Shown: positions 22,601 through 37,800, counted from the first letter of the stretch. The stretch: 64,000 nucleotides of DNA from Ignelater luminosus (GCA_011009095.1 VTPC01090038.1:124001-188000), one strand, 5' to 3'. Notes: generated from the sequence alone by a model not told the origin. Translations and numbers: made by a program.

Positions 22601-24239
22601 CAACTGTTTGGAGTTTTTCTTCGGCTTTATAAATCACGGAATTACGAAAGAAATCGTCTCAAGTAGACACCCTGCATATCGAATTTTGTGAGTGCATGAT
22701 GTTAAAGAACTGCCTACGTTAAGTTGCTAAAAATGCTTTCAACAATCTTGAGCAATCATTGGTCTTTTGAAATTAAATGTTTACTACACAGGTAATTTCA
22801 ATGCATGTTAGAAATTAAAACCGTTTTATCTAAGGTTCCGTCATTAAATTTCAACTATAGTAGGAAGTTCCTAAAAAACAGTGTCAACGCAGCAAGCTGT
22901 TTCCTGAAAGATCTCTACTAACCCGAAGGATATAGGTAAACTGTGGAGCTTTTAACCCTTATAATCCTGTGGTTGTCCAAAATAAACAAGGAAACAGCGA
23001 ACCTAAGAGGATCTAAAAACCACTATACAGAGACAATTATATTCCTGCTATATCATTATGAAATTGAATATTCAAGGTAGAAAAGTGGTCACGGTCAAAA
23101 TCAACGCGTTTATATTTACGACTATGGTTTTGTCTTGATTATAGAGAGCTTTCTTTATTTAATGGATTTCATAGTGGTTATAAATTATAGGTTTTTATTC
23201 GAGATTCAGGGTGGAATGTATTGTGGTTTAAGTAGGTCAAAGCTTCGCTATTAGTAGAGAATGTTTTCGTATTTATTAACAATTACACAAAGAGCAGTTG
23301 ATGTTCTTGTTGTAACATATAATTTAGACATGTAATTGTAATTTACAGTTTATTACTAAAATAAGAAATATGTTTCCGCATTATGTGGTAATTCGTTTTA
23401 TATACCTCAAACAAAAGTGTTTATTATTGATTTCAGATTTATTAAATTTGAAATAATTATAAATATAAAAAAAATATTATACACAGTTGAATCATAAATA
23501 TCACAATAGCGTATTCATGCAAGTGAAATGGAATAAGTTAGTCATGGTGAACGTTAGTATTTCAATGGTCATTGAAATTCATAGACGGAACAGATTAACA
23601 TTTTATATTTGTATGAAGCCATTATAATAAAAGTAAATGGCAATACAGGTATTTTTCATGGCTCGTAGCACAAATACTCACGTAAGCGATACATATAAAA
23701 CTTTATATCGATAAAAATAAGATTTTGTTTTGCTTCATGCTAAACGTTAAACTTTGTTTTACTCTCATATAAAAGACTACCGGTTTCTTATTAGCCTGTA
23801 AATTACAATTAGTCATCGGCTTGTTATTTTTCTTTATCACACAACAAAAAGAGGTTACCTTAGACAAACAATTGAATGGTTTGTTTCTAAATTGAAAGAT
23901 AACTTCGGTTCGTGAAATTTTAAGAAATTAAGGAAAACTGTTAAAGACACAGTTCCATTGTTTCTTTAAATATGTTTCTTTACAATGTCGTGCTTGATCG
24001 GAAATAATTAGCTTCATCCTCCTGTATTTCTGAGATGCTAAAATAGTGGATATTCTCCATGAAGGTTTACAGGTGTTAAAGAGGATATTTCCTTGCGTGG
24101 TGTAATACGTAAATTTAGTATACTCTTGTTCGATATATTACTATTTAATCTTTTATGTTAATTGCAGAATATATAATAATGGGAAACCATTAAAGATATA
24201 ACTGTCAGGAAGATAGTTAAAAACTATTATTATTGCATT
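19621..24239. other. AT-rich DNA without a recognised gene
   Basis: A 23-bp palindrome lies at 20918-20940 and is listed separately. Frames are short: 64 codons at 21835-22029, motif-free. No repeats with clear ends or RNA genes were found. Confidence 0.5.
20918..20940. repeat. 23-bp near-perfect palindrome with echo repeat
   Basis: CCAAATAAGAA is followed after one base by its exact inverse TTCTTATTTGG. The right half plus AAGT is repeated imperfectly at 20962-20976 (ATTTTATTTGGAAGT). It could be a local hairpin or the core of an unknown element. Confidence 0.8.
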
Positions 24240-27200
24240 TTGCGGTTTGATACTAGGTGTGGGCAAGGCCAGCTACCTACTTGTCATACTAGTAAACATA
24301 TCTCATATGTGATCCAATTTATGGTTATGTACCAATTGTTATATTTGGATGTAAGAGAAAGGCGACTTTCTGGACTCCTTAAATATTTGACGGTTTTTTA
24401 CATTAGAAAGTTTTATAAAAGGTTAGCTATCTCATATCATGCCCATTCTTTGAAATGCATACTGATTCTGAAAGCAAAATTCGTATATTCAAATTAATAT
24501 ACAGTTTTGAATTTATTTGATTTACTATTTCGTATTGATAGCATTTATGATAGCTCATGTAAATACTGCTTACCTCTTATTATACCAATCTAGGTGGTCT
24601 GCAATTTCACTTTTCTGTTCTGGAGACCAAACTGCAAGAGTATAGATTATTTTGAACGTTATACATCTTTTTGTTTTAATTTTTCTCTTTGCCTGTTTGG
24701 GATTTTCAAATTTACTACTTTGAGCAATGTTTGTCGTGTCAAGCATTGTTGCACAGATAAATACCTGCTATTAGTAAATTGAGACCATGCTGATAGGCTT
24801 ACACAAGTTGGTTTTGCGCTATAATTACATTTATTGCTGTGCAAAATGATAAATCATATTCTATTTGTTTATTCTTGAAGGTTCGCCCAAGGAATAGAAA
24901 AGACCAAAGACCGCTGTTTTACACCTTTACTATAAAGCCATTTCGGGGTTATTAAGAAGTAGGTGATGCTAAAATAGCAATTTTTCTTTATTTTGAGTTG
25001 AATAAAACAACATCGAACTGAGGTGATCCATGAAACTGCATTGTTGATATTATATTGTAAGTTGGGATTTGCTTCATGAACAAGTTTGATAGAAGTATAA
25101 TAATGAACCTGTAATTCTAAAATATTTTATGACAATTATTAAGAATTCTGTGGCGATTACGTGCTAAATTAAGCAATTTTATGGGCTTTTCATATGAAAA
25201 GGAGTTAATGAAGTTTTTAAACGCAAGCTTGCTTGATTGATTACTAGATTTTTTACAAATAAAAACAATGGGTAGTACACATGCTATTTTGTGTTTACAC
25301 CTCAATATGCAAATTGAAATAACGTTTTGGGTACTAATTATGGTTGTAAAAATGTGGGTAACCGCACTCACTAATGATAGGACATTAATTTGTGGTTTGA
25401 AATGTGACGACATTAATACTTTATCGTAGAGAAAAAATACGTATAAAAATAATATTAGCAATTGAATATTTTCTTCATTGTTGAGTATAGAAAAACTGAA
25501 CATGCTGAATATCAAACAATAAAGAAATTTTTGAGTACTCGATTAAACATTACATCTTCATCAGCGACTCTCTTACATTGTTTGTATCTTTTCCATCTGT
25601 CAGTTTGGTTGCAATGACATTCGCTATCTAATGTTTATTCTGATCACAATGACTGACTAACAATAAAACAGGTATCGCATTTGATTTCCTTGTCGATATC
25701 TAAACCTCTCATTATTCCAAACATAAATAACTCCCAAAAATTGCTTCCTAAATTGCTTTGCAACTACTTATTATGCAGTTATGATACCAACTCGATGTAT
25801 ATACAAATAATAGAATATTATTTTGAATCAATAATCATGATGACTGTTGAGTAATACATGTAAGTGTTTGAAATCAGATTATTGGATCATCAAAGAAGAT
25901 AAAACCAAAATTCTTTTTTTAAATTTTTTATTAAGGAAAGTGATCGATTACATAAAAAATGATGTGTAATATAATACATCAACCCTAGAGAGTTTCATTA
26001 TCTTTTAGACGTCGACACGTTTGAAAACTGAAGTGTAACTTTATTCTTCAATGTCAATTGTACTAAACAGGATTTTGACTTCAACCGAAAGCATTATACG
26101 TATATACAAAATGTATTCCATTTTACTTATTGTTAGCAGATATAGAATTCATAAACTAATTTTCAAACCGTGAAGTGCTGAAACCATTTTACGTCCATTG
26201 TGTAGTGAAACGAAGAGCAACAGCATTCGTCATTTTTATATCCTCTATTCTAAAACGACGCTGTTAGATGTTAGCATTTTTACAAAACGGAGGTGGAAAT
26301 GTAACAAAGTCTTGCATTATACCAGTAAAATATTTTACAACGGCTGGTTATAAATGGTGGTCGATACTACCGGGTTGTCAGACGTGTGTGCGAATGATAG
26401 AGAGCATTTATTCTGCAAAAACACTATGCAATTTAAACAGTGTCACAGTCAGGCAGTATTTTTTAAAGTTTTTTGTTTTATTTATTTGAACGAAATATGT
26501 TTTTAAAATTCCGGTGATGCTGTTTTATTAGCATACAATCCGGCAATAAACACTGTGTAGGCTTCGGGCAAAATTGCCTGTCCAATGCATTCGGCACATT
26601 ATTTAAATTTATAATGCTACATGTAAACTTAGATTAGATTAACATAAAATTTCTGGAATTTCTATAAATTTAGTTAGATGCTAAAGTTGTATGGCCTTGC
26701 TTAATAGTTGTTGTAAACAAACATATTAGCGATAAAAAAAGGATTTTTAATAACAATGCAGTCAATGGTAGGTGTGAAGCGGCCAGAAGAACAATAGTCA
26801 CAACTTTGTTGATTCATCTAACTGTATAAGATGATTTTCTAGTTTTTTTGCGTAACAAATCTAGGAAAAGAAAGGCCTACACATTAGTTAAATTTAAGCA
26901 AAGGTTTTTTATTCACAAAATAATGGAAATATTAGCAGTTATTGAAAGAGTATCTCCACGACTTCAAGGCATATGGGGTCTGTTACATCGTCAATATTAC
27001 GTAAGTATCAAGTTAAGGAGAGATCCTGATATTAATTACTACTTGAAATAATATGCTTGTCACGTTTTCAGAGTTTTTAAAATGTTATTTGTAATCTAGC
27101 ATAAGTTTAGATTATTATTTTATATTGGTCACAAGGATAGCTAAATGAATCTTGAGAAATATTACAGATAAAACTATATTGTATTTCCGCAAAAGGTGCT

Positions 27201-28140
27201 ATCATATAACTGCTTATAGGTTACCTGAATAGAATTTAATCTTATTTAACTTGACTAATCTCATTTATTTTTTATTACCGCCTTTTTGAAAGCTACAGTC
27301 TATCCCTATTTGAATATTAGAAAAGATGTCGGCCTAGAGGTTACTAACAATCATAACTCTGGAGTGTTCAAGAAAGCCTGTTAGCTTGGAGAGCTTAAAA
27401 GATTATAAAATTCTATTTGCAGTTAATTCAAGTTTTCAGAAACACAAACCGCATATCATGTTTGCGATCAGAGTTTGAAATACCATGTGACTACAATGAT
27501 TGCTAATGTACTACTGAATTTACTTCTTATTTCAAGACTTTAGCTATGGTTTGAAGAAGAATAGTTGCTATCATTTGATGAACTGTAGAAATCAATTATT
27601 TTGTTTTACGGAATGTATTATTACTGTCTAAATGTCATCAAAACAATTCGATCACATTTTTGTCATACATATGTTCGTGGTGGCACGCTTTGGTAAATGT
27701 CTACCGTTTTTGCATTTAACCTTTGAAAATTTGAGGGAGAAAATACGTGAACGCTAGATTATGTACGATCTTAGCTCTTATAACATTTCTGACTTTATGC
27801 TTCTATCAAACCCTTTTCACAAATGAACTTGGCGCTTAGATCATGGTAACGTGTTTAGCTTTCAAAGACTCTTGGTTGGGTTTAAATCATGTGAAGTTCA
27901 TAATACCTAAGATACTTATCAATATTCTTCTGATTTATTCAGTTATGGTCTTCGTTTTGGAGCGCCATCTTTTCTAAAAGATGATAGACAATTCCAGTTC
28001 TATTCTTAAATTATACAGGATTGATATTTACGAGTATCGATGTAATCCTACAGTTTCAGGTGGACTCTGAATCACTAAAAGTACACTTTAGTTAGGAAAA
28101 ACTTTCTGGAAAAGGTACATCTCGTCGATTTGACATTGTT
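24240..28140. other. AT-rich DNA; only unsupported open frames
   Basis: Open frames of 60-132 codons occur on both strands. The longest, 25117-25515 on the minus strand, encodes a hydrophobic peptide with two probable membrane stretches, LLILFLYVFFLY and SLVSAVTHIFTTIIS, followed by a basic region ending LLNLARNRHRILNNCHKIF. A chemoreceptor-like exon crossed my mind, but the family's C-terminal signature is absent. The 26500-26700 patch (GGCTTCGGGCAAAATTGCC and ACATGTAAAC words) is more complex than its neighbours and could be regulatory. Nothing firm can be called. Confidence 0.4.
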
Positions 28141-28180
28141 TTCTAAGAAAAACGACCGAAACCTCCGGCCCAATCGCTCG

Positions 28181-28202
28181 CTTTATTCGCTCTTTATTCG
28201 CC
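28181..28202. repeat. Doubled 11-bp word CTTTATTCGCT
   Basis: CTTTATTCGCT is followed directly by CTTTATTCGCC, just after a GC-richer CCTCCGGCCCAATCGCTCG. The TTTATTC core resembles insect Caudal/Abd-B-type binding words. It is a short direct repeat; function is only a guess. Confidence 0.6.
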
Positions 28203-31200
28203 AAGGAATATATTAATTAATTTTACTTTTTCCTCCTGTGGAATAAATGTTTAATTTAAAGAATATCGCTGAAGAATATGAACTGACAGTGAATTAAAAG
28301 ATTAATTTGGAGTGTTACAGTTTACTAAATGACATAAAATATTCATCAGTTGATAGCCTGTGTTGTTGATTGTTTAACAAAAATATCGAATTCGTTAGAT
28401 TAAATTGTGCGCTATTTTAATTGATGTAGGGATTCTTGGCATCCCTATTATAGAAGAAGTTTTTGTCTATTCAATTTTAGTTAAAATTTTGAATTAATCC
28501 TCTTGCAACCTGCTTTTTGTGCATCATCTTTATTACGGTCAGTATTTTAGAATCGGTGTTTTCCTATTCTATTCCAATTTTTTATAATCTTTCTTGTTCA
28601 CACTATGAAAGGTCATTGATCGTCTTGATTTTTTGTCTGTTCTATTCTACGGCATCTCTTAATTTCTTTGTTGGGTATTCAGTTCTTGATTGCTTTATTG
28701 TTATAGTTAAAAGTTACAAGAGAAACTTGATATTCAACTCTTTTTTTAGTGCCTTAATATTGGTTTAATATAAAATATTTTTTGAAACACGTGTTCTCGT
28801 CAAAATGTGTTGGATGCAGAAAACAATTATTATTAGATCTATTGTGAATGTCACAAAGTAAACTAAGGAAATTCATAGAATTACAGAAACAATTGAATAA
28901 CTTTGATAGCCAACAGCTAGCTATCATTTCAAATAACACATACCTACTACTAAACAAAACCAGAACGAATTCTTGATTTGTCATTGGATAAAACCGAATC
29001 AGACATTATGAAACAACACTCAAATATCAAAGTTATAATAAACTATTTAGCAATTGTTTTTTAATGCCTTTAAGTTGTTCTAAACACATTAATTTAATTT
29101 CGGTAATAAAAATTTGACTCTATAACAGTTTATAGTTGATAATTAACAAGTTAGCGCTATATTAAGAACTTAAACACTTTAGTGAAGGTAACATTATGGT
29201 ATTTAACAATCATAACAATTTAACGTAACGGTCTAAGGTTGCTAAAGCTAATAAGCTAATTAATAGTAGTTAGAAGTAACGCCACATACAATTACGATGG
29301 TGATGTTCTCATAATTAGCTTGCAGTTTTGTTTACTAAAGTGCCTTACAACGACTGTAGAAGTCGATGCGGTAATAAACTTTAGACTAAACTAGTGCAAG
29401 CTCGAAATTAGCTTCAGGGAAAAACCTTACCGAAGTGTTAGGAGATTATGAAACTAACGATGTTAGGTTTGTAATACGTAGTAATTTCTATTTGTAATTG
29501 ATAACAAAAGTTCCCTACATGATAAATAATAATATTCTAGCCACTTGGAGCGATAATTCTAACTAATGCTGGTATAAATATGTAAATTTCCGAAATGAGA
29601 TTTTTTTATTGTCGGTATCAAAAGGTTAATTGATACGTGATTAATCTTTTGGATATAAAGGTTCCGATCAACAATAAATGTCGCGCCGTGTTTGTTGTTA
29701 GTCATAACACCCAATATTCAGTAACTAAATAGTAAACAAAAATGTAAAATACTAGTAATTTAATTCTTATAAAGAACTAGCAACGAATAAATGACAATTT
29801 AAGTATACGTTAATAGTTTGTTTTTTCTCATACCTCAATTAGAAATAACAATGGAGAAGAACTCGTTGTCCTATCAATTTGAACCAATTTACCAACCATA
29901 TAATTCTTTAGAAAACAAAAACTTAGGCTGTTGTGCTTCCGGAATACACGGCAACAATTAATTAGTTCTAGTTATTCTGTGCAATCCCACGAAGGCGAGA
30001 CATCTTTAAAAACAACTGTTCGCAAAAATTGTGTTCAATTATTTGTGGTAATTACATTTGTGTAAAATGTATTTTGCTTTCTTTATTAGTAAAAATATTG
30101 ATAATAATTAAGATTTAATAATTCTACTGTAATACCAGTGTAATGTGCTGTAATTATGTTTTACAGATTTCTTTATCTTGTAGTCCTGTAGTTGATCGAT
30201 ATGCACACAGTTGTCTTGTCGGGTAATGATTACAGAAGAATTTAAGACATTCTTATCGAAAAGAGTTCTGAAGAAGTCTCCCTCTAAGACCTCCCCTAAG
30301 AACGAGGAAACGTCTGTATATGAATGCCAACCATAATGTACGCACGTAGATTCAATAGTTATTAAAACTTTGAAAGGTCGTAGTTTCATAAAAAGCAACT
30401 TTTTGGAGAGTTTTGTATAAACTTGCATTTGACCTTTTTGGGTCCCTCACATGCTTACTATAGTACAAAGTCAAAATAAAACCAAAAGCAATTTAAAGCT
30501 GGGAAAACCTTGATAAGTTGCTCTTTCCAGCTTTTCTTGGTTTTCAACCCAAAACCAAGATCGAGAGTTGCTTACGTATTGTTTTTGTTATTAAAAGTAT
30601 ATATATATATTTAGAAAGGGAGAAATCTACAAAGCATTAACAACTCTTCAAATGTTAATTGTAGGTGAAAGGATACTAACTGCTAATGTCAACAGTTAGA
30701 AGATTTAATAGGCACAAGAGCGATCAGTGCTGCTTTATATTCAGAATGACGGTGTGACTGTGAGAAGAATTGAAACATCTAAAAACGGTATATGAGTCTA
30801 TTTTGTTGTTGATATTAACAAGTTTGAATATAAAAGCTTTCCAAGAAGTTAACTATTTTCCATAAAATAAATTCATGGACGCAGAAGAAAAAAGGGAACT
30901 AGGTTTGACACCAAGTCTTTATTATTTCTCAGTTAAGTTAGTAAGGAACAAAGGGTTCTTATTAGATTTGGTATATGCAATTTGCATGTTCGTGATTCTT
31001 TTTTAAAAGAATCTGAAGAATTAGATTTGGATATACATACATTAATAATTATAAATATACAGTGAAGTGTGCTCATTTTATCTCTCCCAATTGTTTGATT
31101 TAAATATCAAAATATCAGTCTGATATACTAGATTTAAACCTTGAAAATCTTATTGTCTTTATTTAATATTAACAGAAACTATGATATTCGTTCACTAAAA

Positions 31201-31770
31201 ACATGAATGATTATTTGATAATATGTAGTGGTGTAGATTGCAGGGACAGAAGGGGAGATAAAATGGACACAGTGTATATTACTTTCGAACAACGGATATA
31301 GTGTGTCCTTGACTTTAAAATAGATACTTATTTTAGTAATTCTTTATACATTAACATTTAATTAATGTATTTATAGCGTCTGAAAATGACCTTTTATTAA
31401 CAGGTCGAAACATCTAACGCAGAATTAAATAAAGTGTGGGAAACAAAATTGTATTTATTTATTTTAATTTCATTATGAAACCACGCATAATAGATCTATA
31501 CTCTGAAAAACGAATATACTCATCTGGTCTGATCCCATTTCATATAAAGACTGTTCAAGACTTCAACCTGTCTAATAATCCAATTCGGGCCAACGCATTT
31601 ATTAGTAAAAAGGCTTCAAACATGTTGACTATTGAAAAGAAACATCTGAGGTCAACTAACTTAATCTCGATTTTACCTCTTTCAGAATAATCTTTTTTTC
31701 ATTAACTTCTTATGGCGTTTGTGTTTGATATCAAAACATCTACTTTGTATATAGAGTGCATTTATATTGA
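28203..31770. other. AT-rich DNA without a recognised gene
   Basis: The longest frame is 106 codons on the minus strand (30108-30428), containing SFLGEVLEGDFFRTLFDKN. It has no recognisable domain and no splice context. A short (TA)n run lies at 30599-30611. No other structure was seen. Confidence 0.45.
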
Positions 31771-31808
31771 TATACTATACTATACTATACTATACTATAC
31801 TATACTAT
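31771..31808. repeat. (TATAC)7 pentanucleotide microsatellite
   Basis: Seven perfect TATAC units followed by TAT, with no interruption, so probably polymorphic. Confidence 0.95.
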
Positions 31809-34800
31809 TCTTTAGAATTCAAGAAATGGTTTTTGTTTTTACTTTATGTATCAAAGACTTATAATTCTTTACCATGTCAGTTATAGTTTCAGGTTTCTTT
31901 ATTTAATTTTTAGCAGTGAGAAAAGATTCTGTTGTGATACTGGAAAGGATACGGGTAGATTCGCTATAGAAGTCTGAAATTATATTTTCTCCGAAGAAGC
32001 TTGCTAGGTGTTACATCTACATCCCCATCACAACTATCTTGATTTGTTTATTCTGTAGGGTATTAGGAATATTAGTGTTATAGAAAATACAAACACTGGC
32101 AAATACATAACAGTGCCAGTAGAAGATTCTAATCTTGCATGATGAAACGTCCCTTTCACTTAAATCCTTTTTCTAGCTTCAGTTGTTCACAATATATCTT
32201 ATTTTTAATTCTAGCGATATGTGAAAAAAGCATTTAAAACTTTGCTGTTAGTAGTTGATAAATTTTAGAAACGAAGTCATGAGAGTTTAAAAGAATTATA
32301 GAATGTGATAAATAATAAGAGAAAATAAATTTGCTCTTATTAAAAAGTTAATATGTAATAACAATATATGTACAGCTTGGACAAAAATAATGCTTCACTT
32401 CAAAGTTTAATAAAATACTTAAAGTCTTAGTAGCAACTAACGATTTAGAAAAACCATTATTCAAATGATTTTTTTGATCTACCTTACACGACAGTATAAT
32501 TTTCAGATCCGTATCGATCTCAATTACCGCGCAATCGATTTTATTAAACTTTAACGAAGTATATTACTTTTGCCCAAGACTACACAAAATTAACAAAAAA
32601 CAATTTGAATGCGGTACTTTTCAAATTAGTTATTTTACAATGAAATGTCATTAGTACAAACGATTAATAATTTATCAACACTTAATTTTAAATTGGTTAG
32701 CTTTCAAAACAAGTAAATTAATAAACTATTTCTCTCTGTCTGAACTTATTGTATCGAGCAGATACGATCTGCATAATTGGACTGTGAGTGTATATTATAC
32801 CAGAATTTGAAATGCACTTGCAGTGGTTAGCTATAAATTTGAAATTCTGAAGTATGTGTGCATAGTTTGACAACTTAAACAAGCTTGTTTAAAGTTTTGG
32901 AAATCGCTCAGACGTTCTACAACAAAATTAATCAAAACTTGTTGGGTTCACATAAGCATTAAAGATATAAATTATCTATTGTATGGCTAACACACGCATA
33001 CATATACATGTTCAATCAGTAAAGTGGTTATATGTTTCTGTCTAAATTTGCCCAATTTTCTAGGATTTTTAATCAAAAACGATGAGAAGCGTGAGTTAGA
33101 ATCGTGCAGATTACATTTGCTATAGAAATTTATGAGGGTATTTTATTAAATAGGAATTTCCTTAATTAATGGGTCCTGAATTCTGAATAAGGCTTTTTAT
33201 GATTAAGTAGATAAAAACGGGTTATTTAATAATTGACTGATTTTTGTCTGTTGGCTTTATTATATTTATAATGGAAAATAACATGAGAAAAAGAAATTAG
33301 GACGCATTAAACTTTAATGGAAGAAGTTGTAATTGATTGTAATACTGCAAACACTATTTCAATCACAATCGAATAATAATTCATTTTTAGTCTAATTAAA
33401 ACAGTATTAACTCTTGTTCTGTCACTAGTAATAATACACATTAAAGAATCAACACATTAATCATTTAAACCTTTTATAAAAGCTTATAGGTACCTATATT
33501 ATTGTTAATTTATATTTCTCCAGACAAGTCACGTTTGATTAAAAACGTGAACTCTTATAACTTGGTAAATTTGTGTGAAATTATTTTTTGTTGTAAGCAC
33601 TCCACAATTTATTCTAAACTTTCTGCTTGTAGCTGCTTTGTAATGTTTTTTAAGAGTTTGCGTTTCTAATTCTCTTTCTTCAGTTTTTTTTTGGAAAGTT
33701 ATCGACCTTTGGTTTTCAGAAGTTTCATCTAATATCCTTTACACTCGCGTTTCCTAGTTATCGAATGATGAATTAGGTTCTATTTCAAGGTATTGGTTGC
33801 ATTAAATTAAACTATAAGTACCTATAGCAATTTGTTAATAATATTTTTTTCAAACAGTGATGGCTTGTGCTTTATTTTATAGTGGGGCATATATTTTTTG
33901 TTCGTTTATGCAACATGAACTATGCTTACTCTATTCAGAATAGCGTACTACTCAAAACAAGTATCTTGCTCTCTTTTTGAGTGCGTCAAAAAGCGTCCCT
34001 GCTGGGTTAACCATTTTGTATAACTGATAAAAATACGTATTTAGTATAATAGATAAAAGTCTCTGATTTATAATCCTTATAGGATGTTAGACGATTTCTC
34101 TGCTATCCAGATTAATCAAATATGTTTTATTCAATTATCTTGGTGCGTGATGTTGTGTGATCTAGAAAAAGTTTCATCAAAGCGTGCCATGACAGACAGA
34201 TTCGTAAAGGTATGTGTCAGATTGAAGCAGTTACTATGCTATTTACATATTAATCCATATGATTAGTATCAAATTACAGTTGTCAGTTTCTTACTTCTGA
34301 TATGCGTAATTTTCCCCTTGAGTTACTTTGATGATTTTTTTGATCACTTGATTAGTAATAAAATCATTAGTTAGTATCGATACCGATATTGATTGTAACA
34401 TTGATTTTTACAAAAGAAGTAAAGACACAAATAGTACTTTACAATTAATTGTTTCGTTTACATAACTGTATCTGTACACGAAGATACGTTATTTTGTATT
34501 ACCTTATAAGAAAATTATTAATGTTTTTGTTTAACAGTTAGTCACTCTTTTATATTAATCTTTCTTTATTGACCAGTCTTCTAAAAACGAATTATATGTA
34601 CATTTATTTAAAAAGCTTCTTGTAATCGTATGCGATATTTGTCAACTCAGTAGAGCTTGTTTATTATAAAAGTTTGAAATTAAAATTTATTAACACTTTT
34701 TAGTTTACAGCTCTAAATATCTCACAGTTTAATTATATTTGAGCCTGGGAACATGAACAATACGGTTACTGCCCGTTACTCATTTATTTATGAACTTTGA

Positions 34801-37800
34801 ACTTGCATTAGACATAATTACTACAGCGTAGTATAAACTGAAAATAACAAATATGAACATGTACAACATTTTGTATAAATAATGTCGCAGTCCATACTTT
34901 CAATGAAACGATTAGCGAGATATAGAAAGTCTGATTTTGTATTATTGTAATTATTCAGAATTTCACTCTAACCTCTTAAGAGGTCTATTTTGCATAATTA
35001 ATCCTAAGTTAGATTTTGTCAAATTGACTAATCCTTTCATTAGAAAAAGGTAGTGCAACATTATTTATGTGAAAAATCATACATAATGTTCTTGTCATAA
35101 CAATAATTTTGTTAAAGCACTTTAGAAAGGTACCGTGTCGAAATAAACTGTTACAGCAATGTGAATTATATTGACTTGTGATTATTTAAGTACTTAGATT
35201 GTATTCGATACTTAACAGTATAATATAGAAGTATTGATCACATCAAGATATATTTATAGCGGTTTGTTACAAGATCGTACAAAATGCTTTATTACATAAA
35301 TTGTAATTATAGGAATATAAAGTAAAAGGTGTTGATTTTGTGCATTGTTAAAGAAATTAACTTTATAAGAGAGAGGTAATCTGATTTTACTGTAAAGAAA
35401 CTTCCTGAATTTTATCCGATCATAGAAATGTAGTACATGAAAATTGTAATTCTACTGAAAATTCAATTACACCAATAGCTTTGTTATTTTTCCTCTGTAG
35501 TAATAATAATCCCTGATTTAACAAATTTACTCACAATCAGATCTGGCCATGAAAGAAACGACGTATTATAGTTATACGACATTTCGATTATTGGAACATG
35601 CCTAATTGTCTGTCTTTGTCTTTAAAATCTGAGTATAAATTTCTTGGATTAGAAGTTACTAAAACATTTAAATATTTTTAAATGTAGAACTTAAGATCGC
35701 TTAAATACCTGCAACGAAAAGTTGGCATTGTGCCGACCGTGTAATACAGCATAAATGTACTGGTTAAAGAGAACATCAAAAAAGGTTTTACTGACTTTTT
35801 CCAATCTTTATTAGAGAAACTTTTGGCATATGTAAATTTCTTGCTACTACCTATTAGATTGTATTATTATAAGTAACTAACTATACTACTACGATATGAA
35901 GATAATTTTGATACAATTCTGCACCGTGCATATTATATCCTTTCCTTTCACTGGGCACTAGATTTCAGCAAGGAAATTGACTGTTCTTTCTATAACTGTG
36001 ACTAACTTATAAGACGATAACGTTTAATGAGCCTACGCATCATTCCATGTTGACAAAATTTATCTTTAAACGCTTGAAACTGCATAATTCTAGAATAAAT
36101 GGATAATACTAGAACGTTACGTTGCGACAGAAATATTCAAATTAGCCTTTTACGGTTTCTTCCTTTTAAAAAGTACATGCTGTAGCTGTTGCTCTTCAAT
36201 TACGATTAAATTGAGATAACAATGGTTAAGCAAAATTTATACAGACTAATTAAATGATCATTATACTCGTACCTCCTTATAGTTTTTTGAAACGTACTAC
36301 TAGCTGTTATAAAAGTCACTTTTACTATGAAATTAATTTTTCGTCTTCTTCTCATGCTTCTATTTCTATGGTTTGATAATCTCATGTTGAAAACAGAGGC
36401 GGTGAAATATGTATGACATGTAGTTATGTTTTCGGATCTGGTATCTGCGACTGTCGTATTGTATTGAAACTAGTCAAACTTTCAGATTCAGGTCCCAGGA
36501 CAATGGGAGTACTCAATGGTATATACAGAAACAATTCAATTTGTAAGTTTATTATCATTAAAGATACCATAGATTTTCTGAAAAACATGCCTGACCTTAT
36601 TCCAAAAGGAAGAATTCCTAGTTTTGCCTTTTCATAACTAAGTATGTTGTAAGCTGTAACTTAAGTTAGAAGGTAATTTAGTCAAAATCCGTATTGACTT
36701 AACTTCAATAACTACACTGTACCAATGCCCTCTTCATAACGAAAATCTGTGTCTTATTGTGTCCTTAGTGTGCCCTGAAGTACAGTTAAATCTTTGTGCC
36801 CTTATATTCCATACGGAGGTAGAAAATTTAGTTTTTGAACTGATTATTGCGCTTTTATGACAGTGGAGAGGAGTTGCTTTATTAGTCTAACGTCTGAAGC
36901 CGGTCCTGATTGTGCCGCAATATAAATTACGCCTATTTCAATGGCTTAATTTAATACTTGTAACTTGAAATCAAAACTTTATGAAAAATCATTTCACTTC
37001 TCTTTGTGTTTTGAGGTTATTGGGAACTAAATTCGGATACACTTTACAATAAGAGAATTTACCCTCAATCAGAAAGATGTGTATTCCTCTGTTCCTAGAT
37101 GTCATCCTTCGAAGATCACTGGTCCATTTCTTCATGATTTCCCTAAATTTAGTAGCACTGTCTATTCCTGTCCATGCTAAGGAACTTTCCGTATGACAAA
37201 TTACAAATTAGAACTTTCAACTTTTGAATTGTAATTGTATGCTAGAGTTTCAGGCATTGAACAAACAGGAAAGTAACCAAGTCTTGTAATTAAGGATAGA
37301 TTATTTGATTGGCGACTTTTGAAAGGTCTTAATCATGTTAAAGAAATTTTGTCTGAGCGAACAAACAAGTGAATGACTAGTTTCCCTGATTTATTTTTAT
37401 TACAAATTAGCATCCAAGTTTGCGATCTATCTGACAGTTGTGATTTTCTCTATTGTTAGCAACAAGTTTATCATTTTTGTTTTGAATGAGCTTGTTAGTA
37501 ATTCTCTGATTTGAAAGATTATCTAATCTGTTCTGCATTTCGAAAAATGAATTTCAGCAGGTATGTCGATAACTAAATTTGGGTCTTCTTGTACTGTCAG
37601 AATTCTTGCAAGCCTTCACGTTTTTGTAGACTATATGGTTGTTGTTGCAATGAAATTCATTAGGAAGCTTTAAATCTTGTGAACTTCCAGATTCTTGCAG
37701 GTTTACGGGTATTATGAGTTTTTGTGGGGCTCTGTCTTGCAAACTTGCGAATCTTTGCAGGTTATCTATTCTTGCAGAGTGCTGTATTGGTTTCGAGTCT

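Noticed and set aside
25117-25515. Minus-strand hydrophobic frame as an insect gustatory-receptor exon.
   Set aside because: Membrane-like stretches occur easily in AT-rich DNA, and the C-terminal receptor signature and matching exons are absent.
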